Positions 16,286-24,109 of a stretch of 24,109 bases of DNA are shown in pieces. The stretch's first letter is position 1. Each line of letters opens with the position of its first letter. The notes beneath the pieces are model-generated. The model saw nothing but the letters and a program-made list of their open reading frames with translations, searched no databases and was not told the DNA's origin. The stretch is from JAAYBT01 sp964404395 (GTDB taxonomy: Bacteria; Bacillota; Clostridia; Acetivibrionales; DTU013). Location: contig CAYOKA010000022.1 of NCBI GenBank assembly GCA_964404395.1, forward strand, positions 1-24,109, given 5' to 3'. A program made the position numbers and the translations under genes.

Positions 16286-16305
16286 AAATCACATGTTCAA
16301 TTCAA
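16277..16305 (-). promoter_or_regulatory. sigma-A-type promoter of the phosphatase / OPRT-like genes
   Basis: On the minus strand TTGAAT (16305-16300) and TATAAT (16282-16277) are exactly 17 bases apart. The -35 lies in the last codons of pyrD. It would start transcription near 16270, about 80 bases before the phosphatase ATG, letting this group be expressed apart from the pyr operon. Confidence 0.55.
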
Positions 16306-17221
16306 GCTTCCCGGTGATATCAGCAATACACCTCAAGCTGTGGGCTTTCATATACTGCTCTATCCCTTTCAAGACCCTTATACAAGCATCAGGATAAATC
16401 ATATTTGCAGTCCCTACCATAACTGCACTTGCACCGGCTAATAAAAATTCTATGGCATCATTTCCCTCCATAATACCGCCCATGCCAATTACGGGAATTT
16501 TCACTGCCTGGGCAGCCTCATATACCATTCTCACAGCTACGGGTTTGACTGCCGGCCCGGACAATCCGCCTGTATTATTAGATAATATCGGTCTTCTTGT
16601 TTCGATATCTATGGCCATCCCCAAAAGGGTGTTAATCAGTGAAATGCAGTCCGCTCCGGCATTTTCTGCTGCCTTTGCTATTTCCGCAATGCTCAACACA
16701 TTTGGAGTCAGCTTCACAATTAGTGGCTTTTTACAGTGTTTCTTAACTAGTGAAGTAATTTCCGAAACTCCTGAAGCAGTATTGCCAAATGCCATACAGC
16801 CCGCTCTTACGTTAGGACATGACACATTTAGCTCAATAGCATCAATATCGGCGTCAGATAGTATTTCTGCCATCTGACAATAGTCATCAACCGTATTGCC
16901 GGCAATATTGGCAATAATAGCAGCAGAATACTGCCTTAAAAAAGGTATTTCATCCTTAACAAAGGCTCGGACACCAGGGTTTTGCAGTCCTACGCTGTTT
17001 AGTATTCCAGCGGGTGTTTCTGCGACTCTCGGGGGCTTATTTCCCTGTCGCGGCTCGAGGGTAAGACCCTTTACGCTGATAGCACCCAGCCGGTTCAAGT
17101 CAATAAAATCCGAATGCTCCCTTCCGAAGCCAAATGTACCGGAGGCTGCAATCACGGGATTCTTTAGCTTCAATCCTCCTATATTCACAACCATATCAAT
17201 ATCACGACCTTGCCCCTTCAC
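16289..17221 (-). CDS. pyrD: dihydroorotate dehydrogenase B, catalytic subunit PyrD
   Basis: Oxidises dihydroorotate to orotate in the cytosol, passing electrons through PyrK to NAD+. The 310-residue TIM-barrel protein has the FMN-site segment NPVIAASGTFGFG, the catalytic-loop motif ELNVSCPNV with the active-site base cysteine at C135, and the late phosphate-binding GMGGI and AVMVGTANM segments. The cysteine (rather than serine) base marks class 1B. The start is GTG 17221, with CGGAGGGA 4 bases upstream; a TTG at 17254 overlapping pyrK would add 11 residues rich in Arg and Lys and is unlikely. It is the last pyr gene in the window's run and directly follows pyrK, its partner subunit. Confidence 0.96.
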   Translation of the reverse strand: MKGQGRDIDMVVNIGGLKLKNPVIAASGTFGFGREHSDFIDLNRLGAISVKGLTLEPRQGNKPPRVAETPAGILNSVGLQNPGVRAFVKDEIPFLRQYSAAIIANIAGNTVDDYCQMAEILSDADIDAIELNVSCPNVRAGCMAFGNTASGVSEITSLVKKHCKKPLIVKLTPNVLSIAEIAKAAENAGADCISLINTLLGMAIDIETRRPILSNNTGGLSGPAVKPVAVRMVYEAAQAVKIPVIGMGGIMEGNDAIEFLLAGASAVMVGTANMIYPDACIRVLKGIEQYMKAHSLRCIADITGKLELNM

Positions 17222-17250
17222 ATAATCCCTCCGTTTACGCCTCTTATTTA

Positions 17251-18054
17251 TCAATCAAAAATGACGTCCCTACTGTTGAAGACCGGACCGTCCTTGCATA
17301 CATGGCTATAGCGCCATTCTCCGTCTTCAGCATCTGTCCCCTTCTTTGTTTTTGTCTTACAAGCACATATAAGGCATGCGCCAAAGCCACAGCCCATACG
17401 CTGTTCAAGAGATACCTGGCACTCGGTTCCGCTCTTATTTGCTAACTGTGCTATTATCTTGAGCATTGCTGTCGGGCCGCATGCATAAATCATATCATAA
17501 TGTTCAGACAGCAAGTCGTTTTTCAGTGTTTTAGTAATGAAGCCGTGGGCACCGTAGCTACCGTCATCCGTAGCAATTTTAAGGGATGAGGAGTTTTGCC
17601 TAAACTCCTTTTCCAACACAATTAGGTCTGCCGAACGGAATCCAAGATATGCGCTTTTCAAAACTGCTTTACTCTCCTCCAGCAAAAACAACAAGGGAAA
17701 TATCCCTATTCCACCGCCCACTACCGCAATGCGCTCATATCCCATATTGAGATCGAATCCATTTCCAACCGGCCCCATCACATCCAGGCGGTCACCGGGC
17801 TTTTTACATGCTAACAGGGCAGTGCCGGTTCCCTTCTTCTGAAAGAGAATATCATATGTACCGTTCACTCTATCTACCCGGCAAATGCTTATAGGCCTTC
17901 TTAGCAATGCCTGGGTTCCATCGCAGCACTTAATGTTTACAAATTGCCCGGGTAGGGCGTTACTTGAAATGAACTCAGACTCAAGAGTCATGCTGTAAAT
18001 ACCCTCTACAAGCTCTTCAATATGTATTACAGTGTTCATTAGTTGTTTGGTCAT
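17251..18054 (-). CDS. pyrK: dihydroorotate dehydrogenase B, electron transfer subunit PyrK
   Basis: Carries FAD and a [2Fe-2S] cluster and links PyrD to NAD+. The 267-residue protein has a flavin-binding barrel with LRRPISI (51-57), an NAD-binding domain beginning IAVVGGGIGIFPLL (109-122) and containing ACGPTAML (191-198), and a C-terminal cluster motif with cysteines C222, C227, C230 and C253 (C-x4-C-x2-C-x22-C). All are intact. ATG 18054 has AGGAGGAG just upstream, in the 17-base gap after carB. Its presence fixes the dehydrogenase as the two-subunit, NAD-dependent type 1B enzyme. Confidence 0.97.
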   Translation of the reverse strand: MTKQLMNTVIHIEELVEGIYSMTLESEFISSNALPGQFVNIKCCDGTQALLRRPISICRVDRVNGTYDILFQKKGTGTALLACKKPGDRLDVMGPVGNGFDLNMGYERIAVVGGGIGIFPLLFLLEESKAVLKSAYLGFRSADLIVLEKEFRQNSSSLKIATDDGSYGAHGFITKTLKNDLLSEHYDMIYACGPTAMLKIIAQLANKSGTECQVSLEQRMGCGFGACLICACKTKTKKGTDAEDGEWRYSHVCKDGPVFNSRDVIFD

Positions 18055-18071
18055 TGTCTCCTCCTATTTCT

Positions 18072-21000
18072 TTAATCCTCAAATACACCCAGCTCTATGA
18101 CCTCAAGATCACCATTCATGCTCTCCATTTCTATGCAGTCGACAATCGCAGCTGCCGTATCAAGGGATGTCATACATGGGATTGACATCTCCACCGCCTT
18201 TCGCCTTATCTTAAAGCCATCACGCTTAGGCTGGCGTCCTCTCGTTGGGGTATTTATTACCAGACTTATCTTTCCTGAGGAAATTAAATCCAATATGTTC
18301 GGGGAGCCCTCGCCTATTTTTTTCACAGCATTTGTGGCAACTCCATGCATATTCAGCATATTTGCAGTTTTACCGGTAGCCCAAAGCTCAAAGCCAAGCT
18401 TTTCTAACTGCTCCGCAATACTGATGAGTTCGGGCTTGTCGGAGTCTCTGACAGTCATCAGGACGCTGCCACCCTTTGTGGGGAGCTTGGTGCCCGACGC
18501 AGTAATTCCTTTGTATAGAGCCTCCTGGAATGTTTTCCCTATGCCCAGCACCTCGCCGGTTGACTTCATTTCAGGCCCCAGGCTGGTATCCACATCATGC
18601 AGCTTCTCAAAGGAGAAAACAGGAACCTTGATGGCAACATATTCAGATTCCCTGTAAAGGCCTGTGCCATACTTAAAATCGCTTAGCTTCATTCCTGTCA
18701 TCAGCTTTGTGGCAATGTTTACCATGGGAATCCCTGTAACCTTGCTTATATAAGGGACAGTGCGGCTAGATCTGGGATTCACCTCAATAACGTAGACCTC
18801 GTCGTTATATAAAACATACTGAATATTTATCATACCCAAGACATTTAATGCCTTTGCCAACTTTTCCGAATAGCTGACTATTTTTTCGACAGTTTTCCGG
18901 CTCAATGTAGATGCAGGATAGACTGAGATACTATCTCCGGAATGAACGCCGGCCCGCTCCAAATGCTCCATGATGCCCGGTATCAATATGCTATCACCGT
19001 CACAGATGGCATCGACTTCAATTTCCTTACCCATTAAATATTTATCAACCAGAATAGGGTGCTCCTGCTTTACCCGGTTGATAATCTCCATAAATTCAAT
19101 AATATCCTTGTCATTGTAGGCAATCTCCATTCCCTGACCGCCAAGGACATAGGAGGGACGAACAAGCACGGGATAAATTAATTCGTTTGCAGCCTCTAAT
19201 GCCTGCTCGGTGGTGTAAACAGTTTTGCCCTTCGGCCTGGGTATACCTACTTGCTCAAGTATTTCATCAAATTTTTCACGATCCTCGGCAGCATCTACAT
19301 CAGCGGCCTGGGTTCCGAAAATCTTCACACCGTTATCACTAAGCTCATTTACCAGCTTAATGGCCGTTTGTCCGCCAAATTGGACGACAACTCCCTCAGG
19401 CTTTTCACCGTCTATAATATTTTCCACGTCTTCAATGGTCAGGGGCTCAAAATATAGCCTGTCCGAGGTGTCAAAATCCGTGCTTACTGTTTCAGGATTG
19501 TTGTTTGCAATAATGGTTTCATATCCCTGCTCCCTCATTGCCCACACTGAATGAACAGAGCAGTAATCAAATTCGATGCCCTGACCTATTCTAATCGGTC
19601 CTGAGCCGATTACCAGTATTTTTTTGCGGTCAGACTCCTTCACTTCATTGAATGAGTCGTAAGTAGAATAGTAATAGGGGGAAACTGCTTCAAATTCAGC
19701 TGCACATGTGTCGACCATTTTGTATGCAACATGGATCCCCATGTCTTTGCGCAGCTTTTTAACTGATTTCCTGTCCGATCTAATATACTTCGCAATAACC
19801 ACATCCGGGAATCCCATTCTCTTGGCTCTGCTAAGCAGCTCAGAAGAAATGGTCTCAGGTGATTGGGTTTTTAATTCTTCCTCTAACATGACCAGGTTAT
19901 TAATTTTGCTGATAAAGAAACTATCAATCCTTGTAATACTATTAATCTTTTCAACAGAAACGCCTCTTCTGAGTGCCTCCGCAATGACAAACAGCCTCTC
20001 GTCATTAATATCCTGCAGCTTATCTTCAAGTGTTTTTGTGTCCAGAGGCTTATAAATCTCCTGCTCCAGGGTATAAATGCCCAGCTCCAATGATCGAATG
20101 GCTTTCATCAATGCAGCTCCAAAGCAGTTGCTCACAGCCATTACTTCGCCGGTGGCCTTCATCTGTGTACCTAATGTGCGTTCAGCCTTTACAAATTTAT
20201 CAAAAGGCCACTTTGGTATTTTCAGAACAATATAATCTAATGTAGGCTCAAAGCAGGCAAAAGTTTTGCCGGTTACGGAATTTTTAATTTCGTCCAGTCC
20301 ATACCCAATTGCAATTTTTGTGGACACTCTTGCTATAGGATAACCGGTTGCTTTTGATGCTAATGCAGATGAGCGGCTTACTCTAGGATTAACTTCAATT
20401 ACAGCATATTCAAAGCTTGTGGGATGCAGTGCAAACTGCACATTGCACCCTCCTTCTATTCCTAGAGCTGATATAATCTTCGCAGCCGCTGTACGCAGCA
20501 TTTGGCATTCCTTATTTGACAATGTCTGTGATGGAGCCACCACAATGCTGTCGCCTGTATGTACGCCCACCGGATCTATGTTTTCCATGTTACATACAGT
20601 AATTACATTCCCTTTTCCATCTCGAATCACTTCATATTCTATTTCTTTCCATCCCGATATACATTTTTCAATCAAGGCCTGCCCCACCCTGCTGAGTCTT
20701 AAGCCGTTTGTGGCAATCTCCCTGAGCTGTTCCTCATTATAAGCGATGCCGCCGCCGGTACCGCCAAGAGTATATGCAGGACGTACAATAATGGGGTAAT
20801 CAACTTCACGGGCAAATATAAGGGCATCATCTACGTTGGTTACTACCTTGCTGGCAATGCATGGTTCACCTATGCTTTCCATCGCGTTCTTAAAATCCTG
20901 CCTGTCTTCAGCCATTTTAATTGCTTGTTTTGTGGTGCCAAGCAATTTAACATTCTGCTCCTTTAAAAAACCAGACTCTGACAGCTCCATCGCCAGATTC

Positions 21001-21287
21001 AGCCCGGTTTGCCCTCCCATTGTCGGCAGCAAGCTGTCAGGCTTTTCTTTTATGATAATTTTTTTGACTGTTTCAGCATTAAGCGGCTCAATATATACTC
21101 TGTCAGCAATGTTTTTATCGGTCATGATCGTAGCCGGATTACTGTTCACAAGGATTACCTCAATACCTTCATCCTTAAGTGCCTGGCAGGCCTGTGTTCC
21201 TGCATAATCGAATTCTGCTGCCTGGCCTATTATTATAGGTCCCGAACCGACAACCATAACTTTCATGACATCATTACGTCTTGGCAT
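18072..21287 (-). CDS. carB: carbamoyl-phosphate synthase large subunit CarB
   Basis: Makes carbamoyl phosphate from bicarbonate, ammonia and two ATP. The 1071-residue protein is full length: an N-terminal carboxyphosphate ATP-grasp half (about 1-400, opening MVVGSGPIIIGQAAEFDYAG), an oligomerisation segment (about 400-550), a second ATP-grasp half (about 555-935, opening VIGSGPIRIGQGIEFDY), and a C-terminal MGS-like allosteric domain (about 935-1071). Ammonia normally reaches it through a tunnel from the CarA glutaminase, yet no carA lies beside it; the gap to pyrF is only 26 bases. AAAGGAGGAC precedes ATG 21287. It lies within the pyr run, so its product is presumably shared between pyrimidine and arginine synthesis. 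Confidence 0.98.
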   Translation of the reverse strand: MPRRNDVMKVMVVGSGPIIIGQAAEFDYAGTQACQALKDEGIEVILVNSNPATIMTDKNIADRVYIEPLNAETVKKIIIKEKPDSLLPTMGGQTGLNLAMELSESGFLKEQNVKLLGTTKQAIKMAEDRQDFKNAMESIGEPCIASKVVTNVDDALIFAREVDYPIIVRPAYTLGGTGGGIAYNEEQLREIATNGLRLSRVGQALIEKCISGWKEIEYEVIRDGKGNVITVCNMENIDPVGVHTGDSIVVAPSQTLSNKECQMLRTAAAKIISALGIEGGCNVQFALHPTSFEYAVIEVNPRVSRSSALASKATGYPIARVSTKIAIGYGLDEIKNSVTGKTFACFEPTLDYIVLKIPKWPFDKFVKAERTLGTQMKATGEVMAVSNCFGAALMKAIRSLELGIYTLEQEIYKPLDTKTLEDKLQDINDERLFVIAEALRRGVSVEKINSITRIDSFFISKINNLVMLEEELKTQSPETISSELLSRAKRMGFPDVVIAKYIRSDRKSVKKLRKDMGIHVAYKMVDTCAAEFEAVSPYYYSTYDSFNEVKESDRKKILVIGSGPIRIGQGIEFDYCSVHSVWAMREQGYETIIANNNPETVSTDFDTSDRLYFEPLTIEDVENIIDGEKPEGVVVQFGGQTAIKLVNELSDNGVKIFGTQAADVDAAEDREKFDEILEQVGIPRPKGKTVYTTEQALEAANELIYPVLVRPSYVLGGQGMEIAYNDKDIIEFMEIINRVKQEHPILVDKYLMGKEIEVDAICDGDSILIPGIMEHLERAGVHSGDSISVYPASTLSRKTVEKIVSYSEKLAKALNVLGMINIQYVLYNDEVYVIEVNPRSSRTVPYISKVTGIPMVNIATKLMTGMKLSDFKYGTGLYRESEYVAIKVPVFSFEKLHDVDTSLGPEMKSTGEVLGIGKTFQEALYKGITASGTKLPTKGGSVLMTVRDSDKPELISIAEQLEKLGFELWATGKTANMLNMHGVATNAVKKIGEGSPNILDLISSGKISLVINTPTRGRQPKRDGFKIRRKAVEMSIPCMTSLDTAAAIVDCIEMESMNGDLEVIELGVFED

Positions 21288-21313
21288 GCTGTCCTCCTTT
21301 TATATGTTTCAAG

Positions 21314-22267
21314 CTAAGTAGTTTGCTTCGTGCTTGCTTGCAATGCCTGATTAATCTCATCCCTCATTCTGATTGCCTCTTCCCTTGCTGCACTGTCAAA
21401 TCCACTCTCATCAAACTTTTGAGACCATTTATCTGATTTCCAGGCACACATGATGCTTCTGGACGCATTAATTATAGCTCCGAGTCCATCACTGTTAAAA
21501 GATTTCACAGCATCTGCTGCTGTGCCACCCTGCGCGCCATAGCCCGGCACCAATATATATGCTTTTTTCATTATCTGTCTTAAAACACTTGCCTGCTCAG
21601 GCCAGGTGGCTCCCACAACCGCACCGATAGAGCTATAGCCGTATTCACCCACAATTGTGCTTCCCCACTCATCCACCAGCTCAGCCATTTTTTCGTAAAT
21701 GTGCTTTCCGTCCTGTGCTACAATATCCTGTATTTGCCCGGAGGATTTATTTGATGTTTTGACCAGTATAAAAATGCCCTTCTCGTATTCTTGGCAATCA
21801 TCTATAAATGGCTTAATACCGTCATATCCAAGATACGCATTGACTGTGAGGGCGTCGATATTATATGCCCGATCTTCCTTGCCCATTGAGGGCACTTTCC
21901 CAAGATATGCTGAGGAATAGGCTTGCGCAGTCGTTCCTATATCGTTTCTTTTCCCGTCTGCAATGACAATTAGCCCTTTTGACCCGGCATATGCACAGGT
22001 TTGAGCAAAGGCACGCATACCTTCAATGCCGTACATCTCATAATATGCCAGCTGCGGCTTAACTGCGGGAACAATGTCACATACTGCGTCAATCAATTTT
22101 TTATTGAAGCTTAGTATAGCATCGGATATGCCTGCAAAGCCGGATCCAAATTCTTTGAAGGACTTTCCCCTGATAAAAGCCGGAATGTATTCCAGCTTTG
22201 GATCAAGACCGACTACAGTCGGGTTATTAGTCTTTTTTATATTTGCAATAAGTCTGTCTACAAACAT
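21314..22267 (-). CDS. pyrF: orotidine 5'-phosphate decarboxylase PyrF
   Basis: Catalyses the last step to UMP. The 317-residue protein belongs to the longer OMP decarboxylase subfamily. The catalytic Asp-Lys network is in VIADGKRNDIGTTA (D104, K106, D109), and the phosphate-binding loop region near VPGYGAQGG is intact. Early VVGLDPKLEYIP is family-typical. ATG 22267 has AAGGAGC 5 bases upstream. It lies between pyrC (87-base gap) and carB (26-base gap), so it is cotranscribed with both. Confidence 0.97.
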   Translation of the reverse strand: MFVDRLIANIKKTNNPTVVGLDPKLEYIPAFIRGKSFKEFGSGFAGISDAILSFNKKLIDAVCDIVPAVKPQLAYYEMYGIEGMRAFAQTCAYAGSKGLIVIADGKRNDIGTTAQAYSSAYLGKVPSMGKEDRAYNIDALTVNAYLGYDGIKPFIDDCQEYEKGIFILVKTSNKSSGQIQDIVAQDGKHIYEKMAELVDEWGSTIVGEYGYSSIGAVVGATWPEQASVLRQIMKKAYILVPGYGAQGGTAADAVKSFNSDGLGAIINASRSIMCAWKSDKWSQKFDESGFDSAAREEAIRMRDEINQALQASTKQTT

Positions 22268-22354
22268 AGTTGCTCCTTTACCTTACTTTTTAGTCATTTG
22301 CATTTCCAACATGATATTATTTTCGCCGCCATCTATGGCAGTGCACGCCTTTGT

Positions 22355-23641
22355 CTAAAGCAGTATATGGTCGCTGACCATTACATTTCCTGCTACAATC
22401 GTTCCCCATGCGGCGCCATACAGCTCCATTCCTCCAAAGGGAGAGTTCTTGGATTTCGATTGAAATTTGTTTACATCCACCTTACACTTCTCATCAGCAT
22501 TTACAATTGTAACATCAGCTGCACTGCCAATCTGTAATGTGCCTTTATTAATACTCAGCAGCTTTGCCGGATTCAGACTCATTTTCTCTACCAGCTTTGT
22601 CATTGAGATGATTCCCGGTCTTACCAGCTTTGTTATAGCCAGGGGAAGAGCCGTCTCAAAGCCTACAATGCCACTCGCAGCAAGGCTGAATTCAACCCTT
22701 TTCTCATCGACATGATGGGGTGCGTGATCGGTTGCGATAATATCAATGGTATCATCAGCAATACCTTCAATGATTGCTTCTACATCCACCTCTGTCCTTA
22801 AGGGCGGGTTTATCTTTGCATTGGTGTCGTAACCCTCACAAGCCTTTTCAGTTAAGGAAAAATAGTGAGGACAGGTTTCACAGGTCACTTTTACACCACG
22901 TTTTTTTGCATTCCTAATCATTTCAACAGACAGGGCAGTGCTAACATGGGCAATATGTATGGGCACCCCTGTATACTCGGATAATATAAGCTCCCTGGCG
23001 ACCATCGATTCCTCAGCTGCAGCAGGAATGCCCTTGAGCCCCATTATGGTTGACATATATCCCTCGTTCATCACGCCATTCTCTGCAAGATCAAGATCTT
23101 CGCAGTGGGAAATCACAGCAATATCAAACATTGATGCATATTGAAGTGCCTTTTTCATAAGTGACGAGCTCACAACCGGATTACCGTCATCGGAGATAGC
23201 TACAGCGCCTGCAAATTTAAGCTCGCCAATCTCTGCCAGCTCATCACCCCGTTGCCCCTTTGAAATGGCTCCTATAGGGTACACATTAACATAACCTTCC
23301 TGTTCTGCCTTTTGTGTGATAAATTTAATCACTGCCTCATTATCTGCCACGGGATTAGTGTTGGGCATACAGGCAATCGAGGTAAAGCCGCCCATCGCAG
23401 CACTTTTTGTGCCGGTTTCTATATCTTCCTTATATTCAAAACCGGGATCTCTAAGGTGACAGTGGGCATCTATAAGGCCTGGCAGCACATATTTCCCTGT
23501 TGCATCAATTATTTCGCATCCCTCTTCTGAGATATTCTCCTCTATCTGTGCTATTTTGCCTTCATCAATAAGTAAATCACAAACACCATCTACGCCTGCT
23601 TTTGCATCAATCAATCGTCCGCCCTTAATTAGCAGTTTCAT
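22355..23641 (-). CDS. pyrC: dihydroorotase PyrC (class I)
   Basis: Closes carbamoyl aspartate to dihydroorotate. The 428-residue amidohydrolase has the zinc-binding HCH of DAHCHLRDP (H60, H62), D152 in ISDDGNP, H179, H232 and the catalytic aspartate D305 in IATDHAPH. The Asp in place of a carboxylated lysine marks class I, the type that in some bacteria associates with aspartate transcarbamoylase. Its ATG lies 17 bases inside the end of pyrB, with AGGAGGGG 5 bases upstream, so translation is coupled to pyrB. Full length, no oddities. Confidence 0.97.
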   Translation of the reverse strand: MKLLIKGGRLIDAKAGVDGVCDLLIDEGKIAQIEENISEEGCEIIDATGKYVLPGLIDAHCHLRDPGFEYKEDIETGTKSAAMGGFTSIACMPNTNPVADNEAVIKFITQKAEQEGYVNVYPIGAISKGQRGDELAEIGELKFAGAVAISDDGNPVVSSSLMKKALQYASMFDIAVISHCEDLDLAENGVMNEGYMSTIMGLKGIPAAAEESMVARELILSEYTGVPIHIAHVSTALSVEMIRNAKKRGVKVTCETCPHYFSLTEKACEGYDTNAKINPPLRTEVDVEAIIEGIADDTIDIIATDHAPHHVDEKRVEFSLAASGIVGFETALPLAITKLVRPGIISMTKLVEKMSLNPAKLLSINKGTLQIGSAADVTIVNADEKCKVDVNKFQSKSKNSPFGGMELYGAAWGTIVAGNVMVSDHILL

Positions 23642-24109
23642 TTATTCCCCTCCTGGTCAAAAGATAGAGCAATGCCATTCTGACTGCAACGCCATTAGTT
23701 ACTTGTTCATCAATTGCGGAGCTTTCCATATCTGCTACTCCGCTAGTCAATTCAATACCACGGTTAATCGGCCCCGGATGCATGATTAAGACATCCTTCT
23801 TAGCCAGCTGCAGTCTTTTCTCATCCAGCCCAAAGAATCTGGAATACTCTCTTACAGTCGGAAATAGTGCTTTTTTCTGTCTTTCCAGCTGTAATCTGAG
23901 CGATATGATAACATCCGCATCTATCAGCGCTTCATGTATTGTACTGAAAACCTTCGCTCCGGTCATCTCAATATCGGGTGGTAACATAGTTGCAGGGCCT
24001 GCAAGGGATACCTGTGCTCCTATTTTAGTCAAGCCCCATATGTTACTTCTGGCAACGCGACTATGATATATATCTCCGAGTATCGCTACTTTTAGTCCTT
24101 CAAGGGTTC
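23625..24109 (-). CDS. pyrB: aspartate carbamoyltransferase PyrB (C-terminal part; runs off the right edge)
   Basis: About 161 C-terminal codons of the enzyme that joins carbamoyl phosphate and aspartate. The open frame continues through the window end; there is no start in view. The carbamoyl-aspartate domain motifs are visible: ILGDIYHSRVARSN (phosphate and aspartate contacts) and HPGPINRGIE near the C-terminus. The stop at 23625 lies inside the start of pyrC (17-base overlap). It is the first pyr gene seen, so the operon promoter and any PyrR-type attenuator lie beyond the edge. No pyrI regulatory subunit gene is present in the window. Confidence 0.96.
   Translation of the reverse strand, partial: TLEGLKVAILGDIYHSRVARSNIWGLTKIGAQVSLAGPATMLPPDIEMTGAKVFSTIHEALIDADVIISLRLQLERQKKALFPTVREYSRFFGLDEKRLQLAKKDVLIMHPGPINRGIELTSGVADMESSAIDEQVTNGVAVRMALLYLLTRRGINETAN

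Noticed and set aside
17222..17254. TTG start for pyrD overlapping pyrK
   Set aside because: It adds 11 mostly basic residues and the strong ribosome binding site lies within it, pointing to GTG 17221. The GTG also gives the usual length and puts the active-site cysteine at 135.
22268..22354. Mini-ORF (MAAKIISCWKCK) between pyrC and pyrF
   Set aside because: Twelve codons, no ribosome binding site and no homology I recognise; the gap simply holds the pyrF ribosome binding site and untranslated sequence.
1..24109. Mobile elements, CRISPR arrays, tRNA or rRNA genes
   Set aside because: Scanned by eye for transposase or integrase motifs, regularly spaced repeats, and cloverleaf or rRNA signatures; none was seen. 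Genes are core metabolism, repair and RNA modification throughout.

Overview
The window looks like a chromosomal housekeeping segment from a Gram-positive, low to moderate G+C bacterium of the class Clostridia. The evidence is strong GGAGG-type ribosome binding sites, Bacillus-type SOS boxes (CGAAC-N4-GTTYG), a YneA-like gene divergent from lexA, a paired cysteine desulfurase and ThiI, a MutS/MutL system whose MutL carries the endonuclease motif of species without MutH, and PyrD type 1B with its PyrK partner. Genus cannot be fixed from the sequence alone; relatives of Ruminiclostridium/Acetivibrio are a guess. No phage, transposon, CRISPR, tRNA or rRNA was seen.

Layout, left to right. (1) Positions 4-2399, minus strand: a cysteine desulfurase gene followed by thiI with a 4-base overlap, making a sulfur-donor/tRNA 4-thiouridine pair. 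(2) 2632-4464, plus strand: a lone membrane protein with a GT-C-like multi-pass region and four C-terminal TPR repeats, preceded by a leader that can fold. (3) 4496-5594: the SOS control point. A small LysM membrane protein (YneA-like division inhibitor) is divergent from lexA, and three LexA-box sequences lie on the promoters between them. (4) 5757-13119, minus strand, transcribed miaB-mutS-mutL-miaA-hfq: tRNA A37 isopentenylation and methylthiolation, mismatch repair, and the RNA chaperone Hfq. A bidirectional terminator separates hfq from lexA. (5) 13234-16190, minus strand: a histidine phosphatase, a divergent orotate phosphoribosyltransferase-like protein, and a GH3 beta-N-acetylhexosaminidase lipoprotein. 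A good sigma-A-type promoter precedes this group. (6) 16289 to the right edge, minus strand, transcribed pyrB-pyrC-pyrF-carB-pyrK-pyrD: de novo UMP synthesis. pyrB runs off the right edge.

The genes form coherent pathways and nearly all are of normal length with intact catalytic residues. The notable points are the compact triple-box SOS promoter region, the absence of carA and of a canonical pyrE from the pyrimidine cluster (with a degenerate OPRT-like gene sitting where pyrE would be expected), and two intergenic stretches with RNA-folding potential. I found no convincing new defence or mobile system; the region is mostly conserved core genome.

Several starts were moved to the codon with the best ribosome binding site: mutL 9019, pyrD 17221 (GTG), lexA 4944, yneA-like 4780, phosphatase 16190. 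hfq uses GTG and miaB uses TTG. No gap between genes exceeds 300 bases; the largest is 2400-2631.
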